DNA of 64,000 nucleotides from the NCBI RefSeq assembly GCF_029784165.1, contig NC_073696.1, positions 25,860,358 to 25,924,357 on the forward strand, read 5' to 3'. The position numbers were made by a program, and so were the translations under genes. Under the pieces are notes generated by a model. The model was not told the DNA's origin. It was given only the letters and a program-made list of their open reading frames with translations, and did no database searches. Within the stretch, counting starts at the first letter, position 1; every line of letters starts with the position of its first letter. Positions 1-10,870 of this stretch are shown here, in pieces. This stretch comes from Wyeomyia smithii (lineage: Eukaryota; Arthropoda; Insecta; Diptera; Culicidae).

Positions 1-480
1 TTTAAACTCAGTCAGTTTCCAACCGATTTTTGTCATTTTTGCGTCAAAATGCAGATAATTGTAAGCTGATTGTTCGAACTATTGTACTATTGAAAATTGT
101 TGAACATTATCGAAACGCAAATATCGACTTTTAATTGGTCGCTTGCTGCCTTTCCCTAAAAAGGGCGACAGAATGGAGTGCGTAGTTAGCCGGGAATGCA
201 CTCGTTGGGCTATATAAGAGACTGATTCTCCTCAAGCAAGCTCAGTTAACTAGCAGCGGGCAGCAGCGGCGGACAGTCGCAGCGATGACAGTGGGCAAAA
301 GCGGCGTGGAACAGCAGCGGGCAACAGCGGTGGTGGTAGTGGTTAGCTGCAGTCAGAGCTGCAAAAGTTCACTATCATATAACAGAATGTGCGTTACCAG
401 TAACAACATCACATTCATCCATCAACAGGTTATAGTGCATGAAAAATTAACCGAGTCTTTTATTGTTGATATAGCATAGT
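1..480 (+). repeat. Diverged copy of the TATA/stem-loop TIR family (promoter half)
   Basis: The stretch parallels the promoter half of the better-preserved copy at 42934-45358. An ATTGGTCG box at 136-143 is followed by GGCGACAGAAT, then a TATA box, then GCAGCGG-rich sequence. No terminal inverted repeat is visible because the window edge truncates it. The short open frame at 285-479 is GCA/GGC-repeat sequence and is not taken as a gene. Confidence 0.5.
211..217 (+). promoter_or_regulatory. TATA box in diverged promoter repeat
   Basis: TATATAA lies in the context GGCTATATAAGAG, the same context as the other copies of this repeat. It sits about 70 bases downstream of an ATTGGTCG (CCAAT-complement) box. 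Confidence 0.45.
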
Positions 481-484
481 AACC

Positions 485-640
485 GAGCTATGTTACATAT
501 TACATAATATTTTACATGTTACATTTTTCGTGTTACATTACGTGTAACATGTTACATATTACGTGTGACATGTACAGAACAAGTGACATGTTACTTATCA
601 TATGTAATATGCTACATGTTACGTTACATGATAGTATTAC
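485..640. repeat. TGTTACAT/ACATGT simple repeat
   Basis: About 150 bases consist of irregular runs of TGTTACAT, ATTACGTG and ACATGT. Because the units are partly self-complementary, both strands look alike. It codes for nothing convincing. Confidence 0.7.
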
Positions 641-668
641 ACCGATTTATGTACATAGACCACTCTGT

Positions 669-698
669 TCCGAAACAGAATGGCCATTCTGTTTCGGA
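669..698. repeat. Perfect 30-bp palindrome
   Basis: The left arm TCCGAAACAGAATGG is followed directly by its exact reverse complement, with no spacer (centre between 683 and 684). A half-related motif, TAGACCACTCTG followed by TTCG, occurs just before it (655) and again near 827. Confidence 0.95.
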
Positions 699-1382
699 CG
701 CAATTTCAACATGGAATAAATCACCTTCAAAGTTTGATTTTTTGAAATATTTTTGATCTCCCAAGTACAGTTTTTTGTGTAGATGCGGAATATGCAAAAA
801 ACTCATTTTCGAAAAAAATGGTCTTTAGACCACTCTGGTTCGCAACGGCTCATATCTTAGTGCAACTTGATACAAAAGACAGCCTCAACACACAGCAAGT
901 GAAACCGCATAGCTGCACATAGTTTCTGCTGTTGTTCATTGTTAACGACAATGCTTGTTCATTGTTAACGGTGCCGGCTATAGAGATAAACGTCATCTGG
1001 AGCAGAGAGACCAATTAATTATTTAACCCCAATTGAGTGTATTCCCAAACCTATTCCAAAAAATAGATTGACATACGACAGGCTGTCGTATTCTACGTTG
1101 ACTCTGCGGCCGTGTCTTATAAACAACCTCTGCAACTTTTTTTCAGCAGTTAAAATTGTTCAGAACAAAAGTTGCGCGCTCATTTTGGCAATTGTTCTCA
1201 CCTGTATCTCTCGAATAAGTTTAGCAGCAACCTAGCACTCCTCACTTTGGGCATTTATTTCTGCTGCATTAGCTAATTCAGTTGCAGTTGCTTGCTGCCT
1301 TAACGCATTGACTCTACGTCTTTGGTGACGTTGATTAAGCGTTGAGAATAATTTTCATGGCCTTCCGAGTTTCACACTACCG
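699..1382. other. No gene seen
   Basis: AT-rich non-coding sequence. The only structure noticed is a short direct repeat of CATTGTTAACG around 937-970. No ORF, RNA gene or recognisable element was identified. Confidence 0.5.
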
Positions 1383-2454
1383 TAAAACGGGGTGAATAGA
1401 AACAACAGGGCGAATAGAAACATAACTTCTAATCTTGAAAAATGTAATTGCAAGTCTTTGATAGAAATTTCTCGGATAATTTGATAGTAAACAAGCCCTC
1501 AAAACTCATTTATGGGTTAGAAGTACTACAGTCAGTTTGTTAGAAAAAAAAAATACAAAATGGAGGCTCTTTGCCTATGGAAGCTTTTTTGTTTAATTTT
1601 GAGCTTGTTCCTGTGCTGTACTGAAACGGTAGTAAAGCATTGGAAGTTTTCATAGTGAGTTTGAGGATTACCCTACGGTATTTATCAACCTTTTACTTAT
1701 GTTTCAAAGAAAACTGCCGGTTCGCAAATTTACGGGGCGAATAGAAACAACGTCATAGCCAATATTTTTAACAGAAATGAGAATATTTGAGAAATGCAAT
1801 CACATTTCCCATGTAAAATAATACCTAAAACATATTTTGTACATTCTCTGCCCATTTTGGTCACGGCCTACGAACAGAAAGGTACAAAAAAGAAACAAAA
1901 AACCAAATTCGCTCAGTCTGAGCCGCAAGAATGTCATATAAACAAAACTGTCCCTCCGTCAAGCTGCCACGAAATGTGAAATCAACTTTCTCAGCTACCA
2001 TCAGAAGCCAATCAAGCAGACAACCAAGTTATTAGCCAAAAAACTTCACAAAAGTTTGATTTATTGGTTGAGTGATGTCTGACATTAATTGACAAAGACA
2101 TCAGCAACCCGAAAGAAACGGCCCGTGATTCCAATTCTACCAGCACAAAGTGTTACTGGACGCCGTTTCTAGACGAAGTACAAGAAGACCCTGAATCGGT
2201 AGAAATGCTTGGCCCAACTCCGAATACTGCCGTACCTTATGAGGATTCTGTTGAGACATATCCATAAAATAAGATAACATACATGAAGTGACAAACCAAA
2301 CATTTCCGTTATTTTACTAATTTTTAGCTTTTTTTGTATCTCAGATCAATTATAATGTAATTGTTCTTTTTTCTTCAGAGTAAAATTCAAATCTTTCATC
2401 AGAACAAGAAAAACGCACTCGACAAATAAGCTTTTCTATTCGCTCCATTGTGTA
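1383..2454. mobile_element. Degenerate pogo-like element with GGCGAATAGAAAC termini
   Basis: The left end carries CGGGGTGAATAGAAAC (1388-1403) with a second motif GGGCGAATAGAAAC at 1409-1422. The right end carries the inverted motif TTCTATTCGCTCC (2434-2446). TA dinucleotides flank both ends. An internal copy of the motif lies near 1733-1748. A short open stretch (about 2091-2267) with an acidic, proline-containing translation could be the C-terminal tail of a transposase, but no catalytic motif remains. Family assignment rests on the style of the termini only. Confidence 0.4.
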
Positions 2455-2618
2455 TATCTTGATGATATCAACAACTTTGTGAATATGCCAACTAGATTGG
2501 ATGCAAATCAAGCTTAAAAAACTCAATAAATAGATTTTAAGGAGGTGTCAACAGCAAATTAGCTAACTCTCATAGGTCTGATAAAATAGATACCTAGTGT
2601 CTTCGAGAAAAATGTATA
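2455..2618 (-). repeat. Left half of a dispersed repeat (homologous to 37617-37860, inverted)
   Basis: Sequences such as GATGATATCAACAA, AAACTCAATAAATAGATTTTAAG and AGTGTCTTCGAGAAAAA match, as reverse complement, the segment near 37.65-37.85 kb. The match resumes after the MITE at 2923-3000 (CCAAAATTGATATCTTGTAACT), so the MITE interrupts it. Confidence 0.75.
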
Positions 2619-2922
2619 TACACTAAAGTCGCTTTTTACGCGGGGGATACGTGCCGCGTAAAAAAACAGCGTAAATTCCAGAATCCGCGAGAAAAAAACC
2701 GCGTAAATTCCGGAATCCGTGTAAAAAAAATCGCGTAAATTCCGGAATCCGCGTAAAAAAAACCATCGTTAATTTTGCATTCCGAGTGAAGGGGAACCGA
2801 AATCCGGGCAAAAGAAAAAATACCGCGTGAATTCCGGAATCCGCGTAAAAAAACCGCGTAAATTCCGGAGTCCGCGTAAAAAAAGCCGCGTAAAAAACCG
2901 CGTAAAAAGCGACCTTAGTGTA
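2619..2922. mobile_element. MITE with internal ACGCGG/CCGGAATT array, copy 1
   Basis: Both ends read TACACTAA(A/G)GTCGCTTTTTACGCG going inwards, giving terminal inverted repeats of about 25 bp. The interior is an array of about 30-40 bp units of the type TTTACGCGGATTCCGGAATTTACGCGG. A second copy lies at 53440-53775. The MITE-free paralogue at 37.6-37.8 kb shows the empty site. The 162-codon minus-strand ORF here (2623-3111) is an artefact of the array and is not a gene. Confidence 0.9.
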
Positions 2923-3000
2923 TCTGCAACATTCTTGACGACCCAAAATTGATATCTTGTAACTGGAAGTTGTTGCTTTCCATATAACTGTATACCCTCT

Positions 3001-4059
3001 TAATAATAGTTTCACTACAGTCGTTACTAAAACTTCGTTGCCGTACGAGTACTTTACTTCATCCTGGGCCATGGTTCTGCAGTTGGTGCTCAGATCTCTT
3101 ATCAATCGCAAGCAAGTAGTTCTGGTTTCACTACGATCACGGCAGTTGTAGTGGACACTCCTCAGCAGTTCTTTAAAAGTTCCGTGGCCACAATCTACAC
3201 GGACAACATTCCAGGAGAAACGAAGAAACTGCTGTCGACGGCTCTGGTACCGACAAAATAAGTCCTTATTGAATTGTAACTGGCGATATTGTCATAGGAA
3301 ACGAGGTTTCGATAAGACTGGATCGGTAAGATTGAAAGAGGTTCGGCTGAGTAGAGCAGTAAGCTTGAAACGGAAGGGTTGTAGGTTTTTACCAGATACA
3401 AATGAAAAGCGTATCATTTACTTCAACAGTGATACTACCAATAAAAAGAAGTGCGAAGAACAGAAAACGCGTGGACAATATCACAGTCAGTGCCGATAAA
3501 GGTCATTTTCCCCAGCAAAATTCTTCGAAAATTATAGCCAATCATTTTCAATTTTCACTCCCAATGATCGCAGCACTCTTTCAGATACACTAGATTTTCG
3601 TCCTAGTAACGTGCTGTTATACTCAGATGAAATAGATCGCGCGCATCGTTCACGGTTACGGAATAAAATTTGACGACAGATCCAACCAAATGATCTTCAC
3701 TTCAAAGCAAAAAAGAAAAACAAACAGTCCACTCAACCAAAATGAACCTCACCGAAACACTTTTTCGCTGACACTGACCGATGCCATGACAATCTTCATT
3801 GACTGATAAACTGATTTTGTTATCTTTCTTCCATCGCATGAAATATAATGAGGTGTTTTGACAGTTCACTTCCAAGCAAAAAGCGGGAAGGGAGAACTCT
3901 GAAAGGATCGTAAAAAAATAACGTTTATGGATGCTTTTTTTCACTTTCACTCAAGAGTGTCAACAAATGTCAACCCTGATCACAGTAGATCAAATGACTC
4001 TGGTCGCAGTGGTGAGTCCACACAGAGAATAAAACCATCAATAAAAATTTCAACCGCTA
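3001..4059. other. No gene seen
   Basis: No frame stays open with a recognisable product. A short open stretch near 3130-3260 on + could be debris of a retroelement polyprotein adjoining the BEL/Pao remnant, but it has no motif that fixes this. Confidence 0.4.
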
Positions 4060-5160
4060 GTTGGAATCTTTCCTCTGACATGGAGTTAGCGGACCTTAGT
4101 ATCCACAATCGAGCACCTGTCGATCTTCTCCTGGGTTTAAAGTACTTCTACGTGGTAGTCCTAGTCCAGCGCGTTGGCGAAGTACTGTTCCTTGCTGCCA
4201 CGCGGCGACCTTGGAAGAGAAGATCGAACGATTTTGGGCGATTGGAGAGCTGCCAGAGGCTCTTTCCGACAACTGTCTCCTGTGATTCAACGGTGCGATA
4301 TGTGGTGTGTCTACTGAAGCAAAGGGGTTCAAGAACATGATCGGCTAATTAGAGGACATGGCATTTTAGAGACTGCTTCAGCTTGAACGGTGATTTGGGA
4401 AAGACCCGGAGCTTCGGAAGCATTACTTGGATCGAAGATTCGACAGGTATTCGTTGGTTCTACCTAGCTGTCGGCAAATCGCTCCTTCAATGATAATCTA
4501 GGGTCATTTTTATATTAGCTCCATCTTCACTCCACGCTATAGGATTTTTGTAGCAGCTGTTGTACGACGAAGGTAATCAGTTTCAACGAGCGAAGGTGGT
4601 ACTCCTTATCGACGTCGGCGATTACACAGGAGGAGCGGAATCCGAAGAAGAACTACAGCTTTCGTCAAAACGTGACTTCGTACTGCACAAATGGGTGTCA
4701 AACTCTGAAGCAGACGAATAACGTGTAAAAACGCAACCAGGACCAGATCTGCTAAGCATCGACTTATCGGGTCTCACTGTGAACGTACAGTAGACTAGGC
4801 GCAAGTTTCAAAGCTCCCGTTATCGCTTGGACCAAAATCCGATTGCAGTTATTCTCGGTGGCTACTCGGGGTTGGGATGATCTGTTACAGCCGGATTTAG
4901 AGGAGCAGTGGGCAGAGTTCTACTAACAACTCCCATCAATCACCTACGTCAAGGTGGACCGACTCGTATTCACCGATTATCTGATGCCGACAGAGTTCCA
5001 TATATCCTTCGGCGCGTCCGAGGCACGCTGCGGGGCGAAATCGAATTGCATTATTGTATTATCGTGACTGAAGCTGCTGCTATACGTCTGGTCTACTTTC
5101 AAACCGGGTTTCGCTCATCCACGGGTGGACACCAGTGAAACAACTTTGAAGGAGTGGAGA
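4060..5160 (+). pseudogene. Decayed BEL/Pao-type retrotransposon pol fragment
   Basis: Pieces of a pol polyprotein can be read in shifting frames. ELADLSIHNRAPVDLLLGLKYF (about 4084-4150) resembles the end of the aspartic protease domain (LADP...VDLLLGA). KIERFWAIGELPEAL (about 4216-4265) resembles the linker before reverse transcriptase. LGKTRSFG and LDRRFDRY (about 4395-4445) resemble the later RT linker. From about 4925, RVPYILRRVRG-type debris resembles the RNase H-proximal part. Multiple frameshifts and stops make it non-functional, and no LTRs were found. Assignment is by motif resemblance only. Confidence 0.45.
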
Positions 5161-5814
5161 ATCCAGCCGTATTTGTGTCGCGGGAAGTTATACCGAAGGA
5201 TTTTGCAGGGGCAATACAAGCCCCCATCGAACGAATAGTTGGAAGGAAAGAAGAAGAATGCACTCGTGGCAATGGACCACGATCAACTGCATCAACTGTT
5301 GGATCGATACTTGTGTTATTGGAATAGGGGGATTGGGGGCATTATAAGCGCACGGGGCGAAACGGGCACCCCTGTTTTCTCCGAATACAATATGATATGT
5401 GGAACATTCCCGTAGTTACTACACTATCTATTTTATAGAACAAAAGTGATTTTTCCTTCAGAAATACTAAAATATATAAAAAAGATTAATTTGGTTCTCA
5501 GGTGATGAAAAAGTTATTATTATTGAGCACTACTAGTTAAGCTTTTACGGACGTTTAAATGGTCTAATCAATTCTGTACACACTGCAACATGATGTATGG
5601 GTCGTACCTCTAATTTCACCATCATTCAAGTTTTTGTTTTATGCTATAATAAGTATAAATAATTGATTTTAACTTCGACTAATTGACTAGGGGCGAAATG
5701 GTCACCCTGTAGGTGGGGCGAAATAAGCACACGTTGTCACACAAACCTACCTAAAATTCATCTCAGTAGGCTTTTCAGTTTGTTTCTTCCCATAGTTAGT
5801 GTTTGTTTACAGTT

Positions 5815-6645
5815 ATGGTGCGAACATATATAAGACAATCTGGGAGACAGAATTGGTCAAAAGAGGCCCTCCAGGCGGCGTTGAACACTATAAGGCGAGA
5901 CGAAACATCCACGAAACAAGCTGCAAAGCATGACGGTATCCCGCGGCAGACGTTATGGCACGTTATGTGAGTAAATACCGAACGGAAATGGCGGGGCAGG
6001 AGGTAAACCAAATTGGTTCCTTCAGGACTATTTGCACACCAGCTGAAGAACTAGAATTGGTGGATTATATGGGATGAAATCAGAAGCCTAGCGTACCAGC
6101 TGGCGGGGAGAAACGAATAATCACACGTCACGTCTTCAACAAAAAACGGCTGTGTGGTTTCCGTAAGCGACATCCTGAACTATTTCTGCGTGCTCCAGAG
6201 GCAACCTCTGCGGCTCGGTTGCAAGGCTTCAACAGGGTAGCGGTGAACAATTTTTTCGATGTTTTGACTAAGACGTTAGCGGAAGGCAACTTTACACCAA
6301 GCAGAACGTTCAACATCCATGATTCATCCGTCCTTACCGTAAGTTTAGCTATAATCGTTGCCATAAGTTTGAAGTCCAGAATAATTAGTTGTTTTTTTTT
6401 GTGTTCAGGTACAAAAAAAATCAAAAGTACTTGCTTGAAAGGGAAGGCGACAAGTCGGATCGGTAACCTCTGCGGAGAGAGGACTGCTGTCCACAACATG
6501 CATATGCATGTCTGCCTCTGGAAATTTCATTCCGCCGATGATGATATTCCCCAGAGCTCGACTGTCCGAATCTTTGAAAAAAGGTGCCCCTCCTGATACG
6601 TTTTTTGTTTGTAACTCATCTAGCTGGATGAAAGTAATCGAATTT
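5815..6645 (+). pseudogene. Pogo/jerky-type transposase, N-terminal half (broken)
   Basis: The ATG at 5815 opens a psq-type helix-turn-helix (RQNWSKEALQAALN...TSTKQAAKHDGIPRQTLW). A one-base frame change near 5960 continues as TPAEELELVDYM. The CENP-B-type second DNA-binding segment follows (ITRHVFNKKR...LRAPEATSAARLQGFNR), then the start of the DDE domain with an acidic residue in FNIHDSSVLTV. A 70-base intron is likely at 6339-6408 (CC|GTAAGT ... TTCAG|GT). After it comes KGRRQVGSVTSAERG and GNFIPPMMIFPR, typical DDE_1 sequence. In-frame stops (for example in YMG* near 6074 and at about 6436) show it is dead. The remainder of the DDE domain resumes at about 10871. Confidence 0.75.
6339..6408 (+). 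other. Predicted 70-nt intron in pogo transposase remnant
   Basis: The donor GTAAGT and the acceptor TTTTTTGTGTTCAG, preceded by a T-run, bracket a stretch that breaks the otherwise continuous DDE_1-like translation. Its length fits the short introns common in Diptera. Confidence 0.5.
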
Positions 6646-6699
6646 AACGCCTGCTTTGCTTTACGAACTAATTTCATTTTTTTGTCATATTGACTTACA

Positions 6700-6970
6700 T
6701 TTTAAGTTTAGTAAAGCGGGCAATGTATGTAGTTTCGCGGGAATGCGAAGATGAACGGAAATAGAAGGTGTGACTAGACTTAGAAAAAATTTTCCCTCGT
6801 CCAGACGGGACTCGAACCCGCAATCTCCGTTGTCTCCGGCAAGGTGTTTTGGCCAAATAAACTACTGGGTAAGGTTAACTCTTCCTTAGACCAATGCATT
6901 ACACCATACTAATAGGCATAATACAATGCCTGGTGATAGATGTACCTCACTTTAATTGTATGTGAATTGT
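6700..6970 (-). mobile_element. tRNA-like SINE
   Basis: On the minus strand a B-box-like GGGTTCGAGTCCC (6807-6819) follows, at the right distance, a weaker A-box-like TAGTTTATTTGG (about 6853-6864). The surrounding sequence is unlike the pogo element it interrupts. The exact ends and target duplication were not resolved. Confidence 0.5.
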
Positions 6971-7523
6971 CGGTGAAACCGGATAAAAAGAATACAACTC
7001 AATTATGCGTTATGGATTAGCATCTTAAAAAGTATCCTATTTAAAAAAAGCATTTCATAAGACTTCATTAGTTCATTGTAAATATTGAACTAAATATTTT
7101 TTACTTTTTACCAAAAGAGTTCATATTTAATTCTCATTAACATCTCCGTAGACATTGGGCATAATATTGGAAACAAAATAGCACGTTTATTCCTAATTTT
7201 GTAGAATTTTACAAAATTACTCACAAAATAAAAGCTCCAAGGAGTTCCGGGCTGAAATTTTGTCTACAGACACCTAGTGTAATATTATTTCAGCCCTGAG
7301 AGTTTCAGGTTGACCTTTTGTGCGCTAATGGAGATATGACATTTTGAAAAAATCATCGAAATTTTAGATATCTTAAAAACTACACGCCATAGGCATCCTT
7401 TTTCTGCGGCAAAGATCAAAGTTTAAAGGATTTATGATTTGAAACTCATAAAGTTTTTTAGTACACTTAGAAAAAAAAATAAAATGAAAATAACAGTTTT
7501 TTGTCCATTTTGTCCAAAATAAT
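6971..7523. other. No gene seen; repeat-like sequence inside the pogo element
   Basis: AT-rich sequence with no open frame. It lies between the SINE and the first copy of the TIR family, so it is part of the material inserted into the pogo element. Confidence 0.4.
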
Positions 7524-8816
7524 CACAGGAGGGTTGTGCAAAGCCACGACCGCAAGGTTGAAGTAGAATACTTTTACTCAGCTCTACTCATGGCTGTACA
7601 TTAACCATTAACGGCCGGGCGAATCGGTTCACGCCACTTTTCGCGTTTAGCCTGGCAGAGGCCTAATGCGCACGGCCAACACAATAAAAAGGTGTTTTCA
7701 CATTGAAAATTAGACACGGCTTTACTGGAGTAAGTGTTGGCAAATGCATCTACCGCTAATACCGCCGCTATCGTACGAAAACGCGTCGTTTCATGTGGGG
7801 AATAATATCAACAACGAAAAATGACGCGTGTCTAAGCACACCCGAGCTGTTTTGCCGTGCCGCTTCCATTTACTTCCTTATAACATCGGCCCCAGGGAAG
7901 TACCGGCTGCAACTACCGCTGAGGCTGTTTTCCCTCCCCATACTGCTACTGGTACCCAAAGCTATTAAATCTTCAAATTAAGTGTTTTATTTGTCCTCAA
8001 AAGAACAATTGTTCAATCCCATATCGGATATAATGCAATCGCATCTCTGTATTATTACCGACAGTAATATTCTTCTGAACAAAATGATCCAACTTTTCCA
8101 TTAGAGGAAGTGCCGGACTGAGACGTGGTGATCAACCACAGGGCAAGTGATTTGAAGGCCACAGGCGCAACCCGCTGCTATCCTCTGTTACTGCTGAGTG
8201 CCGATATCTGCTGTTACTGCTGTCAACGTTGTGGACGGTCCATCCAGTTCACCTTCCGACTAATGAATGTAGCTAGTTTTCCCAGAAACACTCTTTCATA
8301 GCCGAAGGGTGCTACGTAATAGGCCACGCCTTTCAGTTCAGGTTTACCATTTCCTTATGTTCTTTAGACGAATTATTCCACAATTCGCATTTGATTTTTG
8401 TATCCAGCGAATAAACACCGATGGTGCTCTCACACACGCAACGGTTTTAACCCGTATCTTATTGCGGTTTGTAACATCAAGCGATTTCGTTTGCTCGCTG
8501 TTGCGTGTTGCATCATGTTGCAACATGGCAGCTGGGAGACGACGAAATTCTGTTTATGCTGATTGATTCAATCGACTTCATATTAGCTCTGCATAGTCGA
8601 ACTAACTGTCTTTGTGAATGCGGTCTAACAGGGCAGTTTGTTATTCAAAGTTGGTTATGCTGATAGCAGCCTTTGCGCTGCCCCTACAGTGGGGGGTTTA
8701 CTAAATAAAGTAAAAGTAAAAATTAGACAACTACAACAGAATTTGATTGCATCCCGCACAGAATGTCTGCTTGTGTTGATGCCAGAAATTTATTAACCTT
8801 CAATTATTTGTTTATT

Positions 8817-8832
8817 TGCCTTGAAAAAAGCA
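8817..8832 (-). promoter_or_regulatory. Histone-type 3' stem-loop motif
   Basis: The minus strand reads TGCTTT-TTTC-AAGGCA, a 6-bp stem (one G-T pair) with a 4-base TTTC loop, followed by AATAAACAAATAA. Confidence 0.5.
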
Positions 8833-9030
8833 TTTTGCGGTACAAAATCGGTTACTGATTACAACTTTTGAGCTGCCCTAACATTGGGGGATTTGAGGTA
8901 CACGGACACTGTGGAAGCTTTTTTACATTCAGTAAATTCGACGGGTGCGACAGATTTAAATTGCTAGGATGCAACACTGAATGCTTGCTTGCGTTTACAA
9001 AAATTATTAACTTTCAATGACTTGTTTATT

Positions 9031-9046
9031 TGCCTTGAAAAAGGCA
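9031..9046 (-). promoter_or_regulatory. Histone-type 3' stem-loop motif, perfect stem
   Basis: The minus strand reads TGCCTT-TTTC-AAGGCA: six perfect base pairs and a TTTC tetraloop, followed by AATAAACAAG. This has the geometry of the metazoan replication-dependent histone mRNA stem-loop, although the usual leading GG is TG here. It lies about 215 bases downstream of the TATA-like box at 9259-9265. Confidence 0.6.
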
Positions 9047-9258
9047 TTTTGATTTCAAAAATTGGATTTACTGATGGCAATCTTCATGCTGCCCCAACAC
9101 GGGGGGAATAATGGCTGTCTGGCGACACACGCTGAGAAATACCGCGCTGCTCCTGAGACGTGGTAACCAACCACAGGGCTAGTGCTGCTGCTAAGGAAGG
9201 ACGACTGCTGTTGTCGCTGTCTAGAACTATTATGAGCGACTCCGGCTGAAACAGGCTC

Positions 9259-9265
9259 TTATTTA
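9259..9265 (-). promoter_or_regulatory. TATA-like box of copy 1
   Basis: The minus strand reads GGCCTAAATAAGAGCCTGT. The other copies have CTATATAAGAGCCTG at the same place, so this TATA has one change. Confidence 0.4.
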
Positions 9266-9706
9266 GGCCAAATAGCATGTTTTCAATTGCAATGTATATG
9301 ATCCTGTCGACCGTGCTTGGAAAGCAAGCATATAACGACCAATCAGAGGTCGAATTTTTCGTTTTGACAAGGCTTGACTATTTTCAATAGTACAATAGTG
9401 TGAATAATAAAATTACAATTATCTTATTTTGGGAAGAATCTTAGAAAATTTTCCAATCTATTGCTGCAAGAACGAAGGAAATCCATTGAATACTAACCGA
9501 TTTATTAGCATTTGAAATTGGACATATTTTTCACTTTTTTCGGTTTTAGGTTTTCATTTCACTATGTAGCCGAACTTCCTGAGAGAAGTATTCTACTTCA
9601 AAATCAATATCTCGTACACGAAGCATTCTTGAATAGTTGTGACTTTGGAAGACTTTGTAGAAGTACAACTTTGTAGAAGAAACCATCCTTCTAAATTGAA
9701 AAAAAT

Positions 9707-10620
9707 CACAGGAAGGTTGTATGCAAAGCCACGACCGCAAGGTTGAAGTAGAATACTTTTGCAAGAAAGATAACCCCGTTACTTGCGTGTCAGTCATTTT
9801 TTCTAGTAAATAAACGTTGACCGTTCATTGGCAGTATTGTAATTTCTCTTTGTTTGATATTTTGAATGAAGTTTATTGAATATTTTTAAAATTTTGCGCA
9901 AATGAGAAGTTGAAGTGCTGCCAAATTTCAATATGCACATTTAATACGACATCATTAAACGGGAACGGAACAAAAGCTACAGTTATGCAGAACGCGAATG
10001 GCGGCGCTATGCGATTCGCCTTACCGTGATGAAATGTACAGCTCTTTTTACGACGAAGTAGAGCTATACATTTCAACACATTTCGTCTTGCCGAATCACA
10101 TCGCGCCGACATTTGCGTTCTGCATAACCGTAGCCAACCACTAAGCGACGCAAACGTAGTCAGAGTATGCATGTGGATTAAGATAATTAACTTTGGATTA
10201 TAGCGCAAAACGAGAAAATATTAACTCTTCAAATATTCATTTGTGTTCTTCAAATTTCATTCGTTCAATTTAATAGCTGATGAAATCTTTGTTTAATATC
10301 TGATGAAGCCTCTTATATAGGCCAAATAATGGGAAAGCAATCGTATAACGACCAATCAGAGGTCGAATTTTGTGTTTTGACAAGGCTTGACTATTTTCAA
10401 TAGTACAATAGAACGAATAATAAAATTGCAATTTCCTGCATTTGGTAGGAATCTTAGAAGATTTTCTAATCGATTGCTGCAATAACGAAGGAAATCCATC
10501 GAAAACTAACCGATTTATTAGCATTTGAAATTGGACATATTTTTCACTTTTTTCGGTTTTAGATTTTCATTTCAAATCCCTATGTAGCCGAACTTCCTGA
10601 GAGAAGTATTCTACTTCAAA
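9707..10620 (-). mobile_element. TATA/stem-loop TIR family, copy 2
   Basis: It begins TCACAGGAAGGTTGTATGC with TTGAAGTAGAATACTTTT close by, and ends AGAAGTATTCTACTTCAA. The promoter half (10313-10600) is well conserved with other copies, including CCAATCAGAGGTCGAA at 10350-10365 (direct strand). The middle has been replaced by other sequence (about 9850-10260), and no stem-loop was found. Confidence 0.65.
10313..10319 (-). promoter_or_regulatory. TATA box of copy 2
   Basis: The minus strand reads GGCCTATATAAGAGGCTTC, identical to the consensus box of the family. Confidence 0.45.
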
Positions 10621-10870
10621 ATGAAGACAAAAAAAATTTAGTACTAATTTATTACACGTTTAGTACAAATATTTTCATACAAAAATATTCCTTGATTATT
10701 CTAATAAACATTGCCGAAATCACTATCTCAAAAAACCAACACGATCCGGAGTTATTAAATTTGTTCCGCTAGGTTGCATTCCTGGACCACTGTGCAATGT
10801 CGAATCACCCTCTACTATTGTGTTCCCGCATCACAGCACACCGCGATGAACACACACTGCCCTGTGGAAG

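Larger units (their letters stand above)
7524..9603 (-). mobile_element. TATA/stem-loop TIR family, copy 1
   Basis: The left end reads TCACAGGAGGGTTGTGCAAA, then TTGAAGTAGAATACTTTT (7558). The right end reads AGAAGTATTCTACTTCAA, giving inverted repeats of about 18 bp with an extra block of about 35 bp outside the left one, as in the other copies. The minus strand carries a TATA-like box (9259-9265) and two histone-type stem-loops (9031-9046, 8817-8832). The interior also holds blocks ending in GGGGCAGC repeated two to three times, suggesting internal duplication of the cassette. No transposase ORF is present, so the copy is non-autonomous. Confidence 0.75.

Noticed and set aside
285..479. 64-codon ORF next to a TATA box
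   Set aside because: GCAGCGG-type repeat translation in a diverged non-coding repeat; no conserved features.
2623..3111. 162-codon minus-strand ORF with FTRFF/GFRNLRGFF repeats
   Set aside because: It is the translation of the ACGCGG/CCGGAATT array inside a MITE. The same repeat gives similar ORFs in several frames at 53.4-53.76 kb.
6807..6819. A true tRNA gene (minus strand)
   Set aside because: The B box is good, but the A box is weak and no cloverleaf with a 7-bp acceptor stem was found. A tRNA-derived SINE fits better.
7793..8566. Several ORFs of 60-85 codons inside copy 1 of the TIR family
   Set aside because: They are not shared with the other copies and have no transposase motif.
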